Source of the DNA: Pyropia yezoensis
Lineage: Eukaryota > Rhodophyta > Bangiophyceae > Bangiales > Bangiaceae
Direction: 5' to 3'
NCBI GenBank assembly: GCA_009829735.1
Contig: CM020619.1
Location: 2,052,590 to 2,116,589, forward strand
Length of the DNA: 64,000 nucleotides
The translations under genes and the position numbers were made by a program. Numbering within the stretch: position 1 is the stretch's first letter; every line of letters begins with the position of its first letter. The notes below the pieces were generated by a model that searched no databases, was not told where the DNA came from, and saw only the letters and a list, made by a program, of their open reading frames with translations. Shown here piece after piece: positions 34,564 through 44,875 of the stretch.

Positions 34564-36040
34564 GTTGAGGAGTCTCGGAACTTTGGAGGGTTGCGGTCGA
34601 CGCGGCCAACCAGGAAATGGTGCGCACCAACGTGGTGATCATCATCTCTGAGGTTAGAGGCGTGGGCGGTAACACCAACTTGGGGTATACCGTCAGGAGG
34701 GTGGCCCCCAAGTTGGGAGACACCGGTGTGGATGACTCCACGGCCACGCTGATCGGGATGTTCCCGTGAGGCTGGAAAGGAACAGGAGGAAGCGGAGGGG
34801 CACGCCGAGGTGGCGGTACCCGGGTGTAACTGCGACCCCGACTTGGGGCCCCCGCAGTAGGTTGAGTCATATGGTCATCATATGAGGGCACAGCCATAAC
34901 TATGGGCTTGTCCGGGGGTGGCGCAGTGTGACGATCCACCCCCGGGGCATACGGGTAGTCCCCGATGCCCAACCCCTCTCGTAGGACCACACGGCCGTCG
35001 TGAAGTTCACGAGCGACCCACACGAACTGGCGAAGTGCGCCATCGTCCTTGGGCCCTCGAGTGGGGCGGCGCAACTTGTGCTCAATGCTCTCCCACTCGA
35101 TAAACTTGTGGAGGCGGAGCATCTCCTCAAGTAGAGTGAGTTGTCCTCACGAGCACCCCTCAGCAACTAGCTGAGGGGTGAGCTGTTCCAAACCCTGGAT
35201 GAGCCGGAGGGGGAGATGCCAGAGCATCCCCCGCCGCTGAACACATGACACCCAGGTCGACATGACCTCGAGGAGCCACTGGGTGGCCAACATGGCCCAC
35301 ACCAGATGATCAGGGCCAGCCGTCAACATGACGGAGCCGAAGTGGTCAAGCAACCGTGGCAACAATGCCGGGAACCCGTAGAGGACCTCAACTTGAGGCC
35401 ACCACTCGGGCTTCTTCGGGTAGTATTGCTCCTTACTGGCAGCAGACTGCTGAGGAAACTCAAGTTGAGCCGAGGTCACCAAGTAGGGACCTCGCCGGAA
35501 GTCCTTCTCCATCCGCACATCAAAGTGATGAGTGTGCGGATCGGCCTCGTGAAGGTACGGGGGGCGAGTTGCCACCGCGTCCCAAGTGAAGGTCGGCAAG
35601 TCGCCGGGACCCGGGATAGTTCCCCCGCGGTCCACCATGGCCTTGGCCCGCTGCACGTCCTCGACCTCCTCGTCGTCCAGGAAGGCAAACTGGTCCGTCC
35701 TGAAGCCGGCAGGGAACCCGACCCTACGGGGATACTTCTCCCGTAGGCGGTCCCATACCCGACCCATCGCTGCGCCGAGTCGGCCACAGCGAAGAACAGT
35801 CAACCCCTCCTCATACAGAGGCCAAGCGGGGTAAAACCACCGCCCCAAGGCCTCACGCGGGACAACTTGTCCCACCTCCGGGGGAGATCCTGCCGTCAAC
35901 CCAAAGCCGGGTGACGCGGGAGTCCCACCCCCCGGAGCGATCGCGGAGCCCCCGCCGGAAGTCCCGGCAGGCGCTGCACCGTAGGAGGTGTCCTCCATAC
36001 GCTCATCGAGAGAGTCCGTCTCTACTCCCGGAGTCGCCAT
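34097..36040 (-). CDS. antisense ORF of element B, interrupted by one TGA
   Basis: From the ATG at 36040, opposite to gag-pol, the frame runs to a TGA at 35149-35147 and then on in the same frame to 34097, 647 codon positions in all. N-terminal ~60 residues are Gly/Ala/Pro-rich. A folded-looking middle follows (WYPAW-like FYPAWPLYEEG, HFGSVMLTAGPDH, VQRRGMLWHLPLRL, and after the TGA LLEEMLRLHKFIEW). The C-terminus is Arg/Ser-rich (RRRRRHSRRSPS...), nucleic-acid-binding or nuclear in character. The segment aligns distantly with the antisense ORF of element A. The TGA is one C-to-T change from CGA. No family recognised. Transcription could start in the 3' LTR, 346 bp upstream. A partial duplicate of its C-terminal part lies at 29464-29929. 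Confidence 0.6.
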
Positions 36041-36372
36041 GGCTCTCCCCAAGTGGGGGAGAGACGTCCTGGCTATCGCGGCACGAGACCCGCCTCGAGT
36101 TGAGGGGGACTCGGATCGTGGGTAAACGGGTGGCCTCCCCAGCGTGGGGTGGCCCCGTGTAAGGTGAAGGAGAAGTGGTGGTGGTGGTGAGGTGTGAACC
36201 GAGGAGAGCAAGCTGCCAAGTGGGCAAGCTTGAGGAGAGGGGCGGCCAACGTGACCGCCTCCACATCCGCGTTACGTACTCAAGGGGGGACAGCAAGTCG
36301 CGTCCCCCCCCCCCAACGCCGAGACGTGCGTTTACGCACCCCCTCACAGGGCCGACCGGGTCGGTCGGAACT

Positions 36373-36385
36373 GAGGAGAGGGGAG
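36373..36385 (+). promoter_or_regulatory. polypurine tract of element B
   Basis: gaggagaggggag directly before the 3' LTR; expected plus-strand primer. Confidence 0.7.
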
Positions 36386-36853
36386 TGTGGCAGTATTGAC
36401 CCCCAGGTAGGGGGCAACACGTGCCATGCAAGGGGCGGCAGGCCACTAGCCTGATCCGTTCCTCCCCCTGCATTTGGGTCCATATTCCCTAAGTTCGGGA
36501 TAGTTAGCTTAGTAGTAAATCCAACTTGGATTTGAGGGTTTTCTGCATTTATCGTCTTGAATTTTCGTGTGGCCCGGTGGGCAGGTGCTGGGGTGGGAGA
36601 TTCTGAGTGGCGAGATTCTGAGTGGACCCTGGGGGGATAAGGGGAGGGACAGCGGGGCTTGGCCCTGCGTCCCCGTCCCGACCAAGAAACTGTTGGACCA
36701 CACACCATCTTCTTGTTTGTCCGTGGGGGGATTGCCCCACAACAGGGATAGAGTGTGTGCGACTTGCACTTCTTCCGGTTCCCCCGACACGGGAGGCAGC
36801 CCTCGCACACCGCCCCAACTTGGGTACTGTGTGTGCGAGTGGTTTTTGCCACA
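36386..36853 (+). repeat. 3' LTR of element B
   Basis: 468 bp, no difference seen from the 5' LTR. Confidence 0.95.
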
Positions 36854-36858
36854 AGGAG

Positions 36859-37022
36859 TACTGGCCGTCGAGGAGGCAAATCCTCTCCCGGATATCCCGG
36901 AAGATAATACCCGGCCGAGCACGGGAAACGAGAAAGAGGAAGGACGACACGGGGTCGCTGGGGTAACCCTAGCAAGCCACCCCGGAGTACCGCGGGGAAA
37001 GCCCCACGGAGAGCGCGGTTGA
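36859..37022 (+). CDS. gag of element A, part 2
   Basis: Continuation of gag after the element B insertion; the codon split at 22838/36859 restores the frame (PGVLAVEEANPLP). It ends at the TGA 37020-37022. The pol frame (-1) is open from 36908, so gag and pol overlap by ~115 nt. Confidence 0.85.
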
Positions 37023-40000
37023 GCCGACGCCGCATCAACCCCCGGGTACACCTTCCGGCCCCGACGACACGGCGTCAGGGGATTGATGACCAACCACCAA
37101 GGTTGGGAGGGGAGGACGGGAAGCCCCGTCACATGGAACCAGACAAGGGACCTGTCCAGGATGACCGAGCTACACCGGATATCGGTGTAGGCCACGTAAT
37201 GTTCACCTTGGACAACTTCAAGGTAGCAGCCACACTGGGGGTTGACCCACAGTCGACCCGATCGTATTACCCTGTACTGGATACAGGGGCTGGACCTAAC
37301 CTGATCCGGAAGGATACCCTCCCGGACAAGTGGCTCCCGCGAGTCAGAGTTGCTCGGGGGCCCACGATCAAGGATGCGAATGGTCGTCTCATTCGTACGA
37401 CCGCAGCGATGTCGCTGCGGGTCACCATCAGGGAGCTCACTGCGGAAGTTGACCTTCTCGTGTGTGAGACTCTATCTGTGCCCTGCATACTGGGGTGCAC
37501 CTTCATCAACGTTCACGTTGATGCAATCCGGCCGGGCCGGAGGACCGTCGAGCTGCAAGAGGCCGAAGGGACGAAGAGAGGACAGACAGCTATCGTCAGG
37601 GACCTGACGCTACAAGGGAGCCACGATAACGTGGCTGAGGTATACGCCAGCGTAGAACCGAAGACTCTCCGGCTGGCCAAGCGGACTCGCTTTGATCCGT
37701 TATCGGAGACCGTCCTCCCGGTTAACTGTGACCTCGCAGGCATCTGTAGAGTCCAGTCCAACCTACGAACCTACAAGCGCCATGGGTTGACCATGGCCAA
37801 CGGTATCGTAGACCTCCCAGCGGGGGGGTCATGACTGCTTGTGATGGCGAACTATCGCCGTAAGGCAGTCACCCTTCCGAAAGGAACTATACTCGGGATT
37901 GCCCAGCTCTACGAAGGAGACATCTTTACCCCTGACAAGGAAGGTCAAGTGGAACCACTTGAGGTACTGGCGGTCGCCGAGACCACCGAGCGGCAGCAAC
38001 CCGATGACGGGAAGCCTAACCCGTCGACAGCTCCGGCGGACATTCCGCCAAAGGACCAAGAAGCCTTGAAGGCACTGGCCGAGGCTGACCTCGACCTCCT
38101 TCCCCCTTCGGTGGCGGAAGGGGTACGACGGATGCTAAGAAAGCATGATGTCATGTGGACCGGCGGGGCGCTGGGTACCATTGGGGCAACCCAACACCGT
38201 ATAGACCTGGTACCAGGTGCTCGACCAGCGCGGTCGCAACCGCATCGCGCGGGGCCCATGCAACGAGAGATCGTTGATGGAGAAGTGAAGAGGATGAGCG
38301 AAGCTAAATTGATCTGACCTTCGATGTCGGAGTGGGGCGCCCCAGTCGTTATCGTACCGAAGAAGGATCAAACCCCTCGGTTCTGCATCGATTACCGACG
38401 CCTCAACTTGGTTACCAAGAAAGACTCCTACCCTTTACCAAGGATGGACGAGTGCATCGACTGGCTGGGGGAAGCCACAGTGTTTACCACTATCGACTGC
38501 AATGCCGGGTACTGGCAGATCCCAGTTGCAGAAGAGGATATCCCCAAGACGGCGTTCGTCTGTCACAATGGCGTGTACGAGTTCCTAAGGATGCCCTTCG
38601 GATTGTCCAACGCCCCCGCCACATTCCAGCGGGCCATCGACATTAAACTGTCGGGAGTCAAGTGGCGTAACTGCCTGCTGTACTTGGACGACGTCATCGT
38701 CTTCTCGCGTAACATGGATGACCATGTGCAACATGTCGACGAGGTACTCACCCTCTTGCGGAACGCCGGGGTAACCCTGCGCCTCAAGAAGTGCGCCTTC
38801 TTTCAGCAGACCGTCGAGTATCTGGGTCACCAGATCACACCAGGTAGACTGGGAGTGCTTGAAGCCAATAACCGGGCACTCCGGGATGCGCGATACCCGA
38901 CCACCCAGACACAGCTGAAAAGCTTCCTGGGGATGTGCAACGTATACCAACGGTTCGTCAAGGACTTCGCTCGTATAGCCAAACCGTTAACGGTTCTGAC
39001 GAGCAGCGCCTTGCCAAAGGTACTCCAACCTCCCTCGCTCAGCGAGGGAGGGGCATTCGAGCTGCTCAAGCAAGCTCTGCTAGCCCCACCCGTGCTTGCG
39101 TTGCCGCATAGACGCGGGACCTTCGTCATCGACGTCGATGCCTACGGTACCCACGTGGGATGCACCCTGTTACAGAGAGAGACAATCCATAATGCTATCC
39201 CGGACCTACATCCGGTAGGGTACTTCAGCCGGACACTCAACCCGGCTGAGCGCAACTATAGTGCCACCGAGCGCGAGTGCCTCAGAGTCATATGGGCAGT
39301 GCAACCGCTCCGGCCATACCCGGAAGGATCCAGGTTCATCGTGAGGTCCGACCAAGAACCTTTAAGATGTCTCCTCAACCTTGGTGACAAGGATTCCGAC
39401 AGCCATTGACGGCTAGCCCGGTGGAGGCTTAAGATGGCCGAGCACGACTACCGGACCATATATAAGGCCGGCGCTACCCATCATCTGGGAGACGCGCTGT
39501 CGCGACTCGATACACCGAGCGGGGATACCCGACAAGAGGACGAGGACATCCCGGTGGTACCGGTTTGCATGGTGGGTAACGCCACCTAAGGTATGGTTGA
39601 CCATACCATGGCACACCTGGCGTGCCCATGGACCCTCGCGGACTCCCGCGAGGCACAGGCCAATGAGGATTACTGTAAACGCCATCACCCTAACCTCCTG
39701 GCCGGCACGGCCGGCATCTTCTCCGAGAATGACGACGGACTCATATACCGAGCACCCGCCGATGGACGACATCAAGTCGTGGTTCTCGTGTCCTTTCGAG
39801 GAGCCGTCATGGAACGAGAACACGAGATCCCCATTGCCGGACACCCGGGGGGTTCGCGCATGTTCGCAGCAATGCGAAGGTTCTTCTACTGGCGAGCAAT
39901 GGTCGTCGATGTAATCGACCACGTGCGGGGATGCCACCAGTGTGCACGGAATCGTATGAGTCTTCATAGGCGGGCATCCGCTATGAAACTGTTCCCCCCG

Positions 40001-41098
40001 GATGGGCCCGACGAGCAAGTCGCTATCGACATACTCGGGCCGCTTCCGGTAACGGAAGAAGGGAACAGGTATATCCTGGTCATGTCGGATCGCTTCACTA
40101 AGCTGTCACGGGCAGTGGAAATCCCGAACGATACGGCCTACACGATCATGAACGCAGTGGCTGACCACTGGATCAGTGCTTACGGAGTAATGAAGCAACT
40201 CCTCTCCGATAACGGAGCAAACTTTACGTCAGCATTCTGCACTAAGGTCCTGGGCATGTTCGGTATCGAACCCCGTCGGGCATCCGACTACCACACGCAA
40301 TCCAACGGGCAGGTGGAGCGGTTCAACCGCACCATCGTCAAGATGCTCCAATGCTATGTGGCGGAGCACACGAAGACGTGGGACAGGCTTCTGTCCGTCT
40401 TGACCCTGGCATACAATGCCAGGCCCCACCGGAGTACCAGCATTGCCCCACTGGAATGGGTCATGCCGATGGGCGTCGGTAACCTGACGCTGCCACCGGG
40501 CAGATGAACTCGGTATGACATACCGAAGGGCCGACCGGCCAAACGGATCCACTTAGCTTGGTTGGCCAAGCTATCGTGGATGATACCGAAGCTCAAGGGT
40601 GCCCTTGACCGTACACAACTTCGATGCAAGAAGAACTTTGACGCCCGGCTACGGGTACGCAACGCAACCCTGGTAAAAGGTGACTGGGTCTATATCAGAC
40701 ACCAGAAGTTCGGAGGGAACAAGTTTATGCAACCGGTCAAGGGACCGTACCAGATCTTACACAGAGATGATCACTCTGTCATCCTGCACTCCGATACGGA
40801 GATACAACGCATCAATCTCAATGATGTGACACCTGCTCCAAAGCCGGAACAGCCTCAGCCGGTACCGGCTGGGTTGCTACGCGAAGCTCTTACAACCCAC
40901 CGGTCAGATGACCCGGTGGGGCCGGATGGGATTCCATACCAAGTAGAGAGCGTGGTCGGACACACCGACCCGGACCTACCAGGACCCTGGTACGTCAAGA
41001 TGATGTGGGTCGGATACGACTCACCCACCTGGGAACAGGCGGCGAATATACCCCGCCAACTTCTCATGCCTTACATGAGGCGACGACGCCTACTGTAA
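36908..41098 (+). pseudogene. pol of element A, five in-frame stops
   Basis: A single uninterrupted phase, without frameshifts, broken by TGA 37832, TGA 38315, TAA 39587, TGA 39407 and TGA 40505. Visible domains: retropepsin DTGAGPNLI (~37280), RT with FCIDYRRLN and YLDDVIVFS (~38380-38710), RNase H DVDAYGTHVG (~39130) and GDALSRLD, integrase HH-CC (~39820-39950) with DILGPLP, LSDNGANF and NGQVERFN, and a C-terminal chromodomain (VKMMWVGYDSPTWEQ, ~41000-41040). All catalytic residues seen are kept. Four stops are TGA where CGA (Arg) suits the context, and TAA fits CAA (Gln), so each is one C-to-T change. The copy cannot make full-length Pol. Confidence 0.9.
36923..36929 (+). promoter_or_regulatory. 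slippery heptamer of element A
   Basis: G GGA AAC in gag phase, 90 nt before the gag stop; pol is open in the -1 frame from here. Downstream, CGGGGT (36950-36955) can pair with ACCCCG (36979-36984) around an inner hairpin GCTGGGG/CCCTAGC (36957-36973). The spacer, about 20 nt, is longer than usual. Confidence 0.65.
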
Positions 41099-41579
41099 AA
41101 ACCCAACCGACACCGACTTCGGCTGTTGGGGGGTGAGGCTTATACCTCCTAAGTAGGGTGTCACATGGATTCGGCAAGACTTAGGTTCACTAAGTTGAAG
41201 CGGACTTAGGCGAACTAAGTAAGCTACTGACTTTTACAAGTTTACTTGAAGGAGATGACTAACTCCGATACATTCAAAGTGACCTGAGGCTTACACCAAT
41301 GTAAACCTTCATCCATGGGGCAAGTGACGGACCAAGGAAGGTTGACCTTCAGGAGTATTAACCAACCAGGATGGGTTGGGGGGCGCGAGAAAGAACCGAG
41401 GCACGCCACGGCTAAGTCAGACGGGGTACTCCCCAAAGGCAGGCATTGGTATCATGCAAACGCCCCAGCGGGGGATGAGTTTATACTCACTACTACCCGG
41501 CCACCATAAGGGTCGCCAGGTCCCTCTCCCTCACAAACAATAGCACTCCTCAGTGGGTAGACCCACTGCCCGAGGGAGG
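41099..41579 (+). other. element A spacer between pol and antisense ORF
   Basis: No ORF. Contains aactaagt-type direct repeats (about 41180-41225). Confidence 0.5.
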
Positions 41580-43919
41580 CTACTCACGCGTAAGCGCGTA
41601 CACCTCCAAGCTCCACCGGTCGGCAATCTCACGACGGTCAATCGCCCGAGTTACCTCGGTGCATAGCTGGACGAGGATGCTGCGGCCAGCCTCCACGTCC
41701 TCCAGAGCGGACTGGAGGCGGTCCAGCACGCCACCGAAGCAACGCGCGGACCCAACCAGCGCAGCACCTGGGGGGATATCCCCCCAGCTAACAGAGAGAC
41801 CCTCCCGCATCTCGCGGGCGATGAGGGCGTCAACGCCCTCATACCATAGACGGGGACCCCCGTCACGCATGACAGGGGCGGAAGGTGACACTGGCGCAGC
41901 CAGAGGAGCCACAGGAGCCGACACGGCTACCACCGGAGCCGGTGGCGCCTGATACGAGGCCCGGTAGGACCCTACTGAAGGAGCTCCACCGTAACCCCGG
42001 CGGGGCTCCGCCCGACGACGGGACACCTCACGCTCCCCACCCGCAGAGCCCCACTCTCGGGGACGACGGCCAACCACCATCGGTATCGGATTACCGAACC
42101 ACGGGGCGAGGATCTGAAGAGGGTCATGGATAACCATGGGAATACCCAGGTCAGGAACAGCCTCGGTGGACGCCCACCCACGGCAATTGGGCTCACCCGG
42201 CTGAGTACGCCGGATACGCAACGAGTGACGAGGCAAGGGGGCAGCCCCAGCCTGCGGGTCCCGGTACGAGGGAAGGGCCAACACCCCAGCCCAGTTCACG
42301 GCATTGTGAACAGCCAGCAGGGCCTCGAACTCTCGGGCCAACCCGGTCTTGGCAGCTATCATGTCCACGCCCAGCTGCCCGATGTGCCGACGGACACCCG
42401 TCGGAATATGAAACAGGCGCCCCTGCCGGCGGACGGACAGCAAGAAGGAGGAAGCCTGCCCGAGGGTAACCTCAAGGGTGAAGGTACCCTGCAACGGGTA
42501 CACCGGCCGGGAGGCCAACACACTCCCGAAGTATCGGAGACAGGAGCCGGTGTCAAACCGGAAAGCAGGGGCGGGTTCCCACACCTCCTTCCACAGAGGC
42601 GGGCGCACGGCAGTGTACACCGGCGCACGACCGTAACCGGTCTGCAACGCACACGTTATATCGGTGGGGAACGCATCCGCCATGACACCATGGTTGCGTC
42701 GCCAACTCGACGCCGACTTCAACCCCGCCATGGGTGGGTACGGAGCCGTCAACGTCAGGTACGGGGATACCCCCGGGAAGTACTCAAACCCGGGATACCG
42801 GCCGGTATCACCCACCGTCTCCCCAAACGCCACCGGATCCGCCGCCGCCGCAACCCCCCGAGCACTAGCCGGGTCGTCAACCTCCCGCGGCATTGCGGGG
42901 GCAATCAAGTCGCATATACCGAAGGCGGAGTCGAGGTAGACTTCACCCCGCTCCATCCGGGTGCGCCAGAGCTGCGCATGCCGGTCGTCCGGCTGACTCA
43001 GGATCCAATGATGTTCCACCCGGACCGCGTTCGGCTGGTTGATCAGCCGCACCAACTCCCGCTCCCAACTCGGGTCCACCTTGACGCGCCGGGAGGACTC
43101 TCCAGGGTGACGCGTCTGGTGGAAGTCCACCCGCATCCGCCCAGCGGAGTCCATCGACTCCTGCACAGTCATGCCTCGAACCCGAGCCACCAAGTCGGAC
43201 ATCGTCATGGCGGGTTGACCTGCAGCCAAGGCGTCGCCGCCACCCAACGGGGCAACCCGGGCAGGACCAGGAAGAATCGGGGGCCCCGGGGGGTGCCCCA
43301 CCGGCAGATGGGCCGGCACCGGAGGCGCACAGGGCCGAGGAGGAAGAAGAAGGGCGGGAGTCCGTCCGGAGTAGCCCCCGGAGTCCACCGCCATCGGAGT
43401 AGACACTTCTTGACCACCAAGCGCCCGCGGCACCGCGGGCAGAGCATCGCCGCCACCCGGGCCCGACGTCGGCACCCCGGAGGTAGCAGGGGTAGACCCG
43501 TTACCCGCCGCCACGGACACACCAACCGGGCGGGCACTCGCGCCGTCTTGACCCGCCGTCCCGGCCGGGGTGCCGCCACGACCGTCCGACACACCGGCGA
43601 CGGCGTCTTGAGGTAGAGCCGCGCCGGCACCGGCGACAGGAGCCATCCGGGCCGCTGGAGGAGTAGGGGTAGAGGCAGCTGCTACACGCGGTTGCCCGCC
43701 ACCCGACGGAGCCGTCGTGCCGCTGCACACGGACGACAATCCGCCCGGCGCGCCTTCCGGGGCCACACGAACGGTCACCCGGTCGCCTTCGTCCTCCGAC
43801 GAGCTCTCCAAGAAGCACTCGGCGGCGGTGGCAGAGACGGGAACGTCGTCCACCATCACCTCCTCCTCCTCCTCAAGCAGGAGGTCGTCCTCGCCCCCGG
43901 GTACCTGGGGGTCCGACAT
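41580..43919 (-). CDS. antisense ORF of element A, 779 aa, intact
   Basis: First ATG at 43919 (MSDPQVPGGEDD); an in-frame GTG extends to 44114. Order: acidic N-terminus (LLLEEEEEVMVDD), ~230 residues rich in Gly, Ala and Pro, then ~400 residues of ordered composition (VKVDPSWERELVRLINQPN, YPGFEYFPGVSPYL, FRFDTGSCLRYFGSVL, VRRQGRLFHIPTGV, EFEALLAVHNAVNW, DLGIPMVIHDP) and a tail with another helical stretch. No stop in 2.3 kb, although sense pol of the same copy has five. Distantly similar to the antisense ORF of element B. No known family; envelope-like features such as signal peptide or membrane span are absent. The 3' LTR, ~590 bp upstream, could supply an antisense promoter. Confidence 0.65.
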   Translation of the reverse strand: MSDPQVPGGEDDLLLEEEEEVMVDDVPVSATAAECFLESSSEDEGDRVTVRVAPEGAPGGLSSVCSGTTAPSGGGQPRVAAASTPTPPAARMAPVAGAGAALPQDAVAGVSDGRGGTPAGTAGQDGASARPVGVSVAAGNGSTPATSGVPTSGPGGGDALPAVPRALGGQEVSTPMAVDSGGYSGRTPALLLPPRPCAPPVPAHLPVGHPPGPPILPGPARVAPLGGGDALAAGQPAMTMSDLVARVRGMTVQESMDSAGRMRVDFHQTRHPGESSRRVKVDPSWERELVRLINQPNAVRVEHHWILSQPDDRHAQLWRTRMERGEVYLDSAFGICDLIAPAMPREVDDPASARGVAAAADPVAFGETVGDTGRYPGFEYFPGVSPYLTLTAPYPPMAGLKSASSWRRNHGVMADAFPTDITCALQTGYGRAPVYTAVRPPLWKEVWEPAPAFRFDTGSCLRYFGSVLASRPVYPLQGTFTLEVTLGQASSFLLSVRRQGRLFHIPTGVRRHIGQLGVDMIAAKTGLAREFEALLAVHNAVNWAGVLALPSYRDPQAGAAPLPRHSLRIRRTQPGEPNCRGWASTEAVPDLGIPMVIHDPLQILAPWFGNPIPMVVGRRPREWGSAGGEREVSRRRAEPRRGYGGAPSVGSYRASYQAPPAPVVAVSAPVAPLAAPVSPSAPVMRDGGPRLWYEGVDALIAREMREGLSVSWGDIPPGAALVGSARCFGGVLDRLQSALEDVEAGRSILVQLCTEVTRAIDRREIADRWSLEVYALTRE

Positions 43920-44495
43920 GGTGGAGCCGGGGTAGCAGGGACGCCCCGTGCCAAAGAAGCCGCAGCCGGCTCGACCCGGTACAAGGAACGCTCGCGCGAA
44001 CGAGCCAGGGAAGCGCGGGCCCCCGCGCTCATAACCACACAGCTCAGCACGAGCGATACGGCAGCGCGGGACGACCCGCGCCAGCCGAGCTACGAGGGCG
44101 CTCCACCCAGGCACCTAGATCGGGGCCACGCCCCCCCCACACGGGGTAACCAAGGGGGGTCACCCCCAACCGCCCCCACGCAACGCGGGCAGCCCCCGCC
44201 ATCCACTCAATCGTCCCGCGAGAGGGGCCCCCTACCACCAGACGCCTGGTGGCGGATCCGCTTGCACCACCCCTCGGAAAGGGGGGTCGTGAACAGAAAC
44301 CCGCATCGGGAATTCAACGGTCCGGAAAACGGATCGTGTGTGTACCACACGAAGGGGGGCACCCCCCTCAGACACCCTCAAAAAGGGGTGTCTGTCGCGA
44401 CAGGGCGCAAAGCCCCACCCGACTGGTAAACCGTCACGCGACCCACTTACATTCGGTAACCCGAATGCAACTCGACCCGAGGACGGGCCGAATCT
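43920..44495 (+). other. element A 3' untranslated region
   Basis: Between the antisense ORF start and the polypurine tract; leader of any antisense transcript. Contains a hairpin-prone ccccctc/gaggggg stretch near 44360-44400. Confidence 0.45.
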
Positions 44496-44505
44496 AAGGG
44501 GGGGA
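44496..44505 (+). promoter_or_regulatory. polypurine tract of element A
   Basis: aaggggggga just before the 3' LTR (two bases, ta, intervene). Confidence 0.7.
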
Positions 44506-44507
44506 TA

Positions 44508-44870
44508 TGTAGCAATATGGTTGGCCGTATTGTGACCCTAATATTAGAGGGGCTACTTCTAACCCTTAACTTTCAATTTGGGAGTCCGTACTGGTCACGG
44601 TATCTATAAGTTACGTATGACCAGAGGGACTTGCATCTTGGGGTGGAGGGTAGTTAGTAGTGTCTCCGAGGGTTTATAACGAGGGGGCCGGCGGCGAATC
44701 CACCGCCGGCCATGGTAGAACAACAAACCCCTCCCATTTGGGCTCCCATCTTGGTCCCGTGGCTTGCGCTCCAAGGACAGCAACCTTGGCCTCCCGGTGA
44801 CGTTGGTGCCGATCCCCCCTGGTGAGTGTTCCCTGAGAGTGGACGTGCAGCGGATACCTATTGTGCTACA
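44508..44870 (+). repeat. 3' LTR of element A
   Basis: 363 bp. Three transitions relative to the 5' copy, in the first ~85 bp. Confidence 0.95.
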
Positions 44871-44875
44871 CTGGG

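Larger units (their letters stand above)
22839..36853 (+). mobile_element. Ty3/gypsy chromovirus B, nested in A; assembly-duplicated inside
   Basis: Two 468-bp LTRs (TGTGGCA...TGCCACA) that look identical by eye, AGGAG duplication, PBS, gag, pol in -1 frame with chromodomain, antisense ORF, polypurine tract. The body contains an exact 500-N gap whose two flanks repeat each other, so the true length is likely about 9.4 kb (22839-29929 joined to 34564-36853). Identical LTRs and otherwise intact gag and pol make this a young, possibly active copy. RT and integrase are clearly related to, but well diverged from, those of element A. Confidence 0.93.
20153..44870 (+). mobile_element. Ty3/gypsy chromovirus A, interrupted by element B
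   Basis: Bounded by two 363-bp LTRs that start TGTAGCA and end TGCTACA, with a 5-bp CTGGG duplication. Order: LTR, PBS, gag, pol (protease-RT-RNase H-integrase-chromodomain) in the -1 frame, a long antisense ORF, polypurine tract, LTR. Element B (22839-36853 plus one AGGAG copy) is inserted near the end of gag. Without B the element would be about 10.7 kb. I count three LTR-LTR differences in 363 bp, all transitions, so insertion is recent, yet pol has five in-frame stops. Placement in Ty3/gypsy follows from RT-RNase H preceding integrase and the C-terminal chromodomain. Confidence 0.93.

Noticed and set aside
22839-44507. Envelope gene in the gypsy elements
   Set aside because: The extra ORFs are antisense and lack a signal peptide or membrane span, so I do not call them env.
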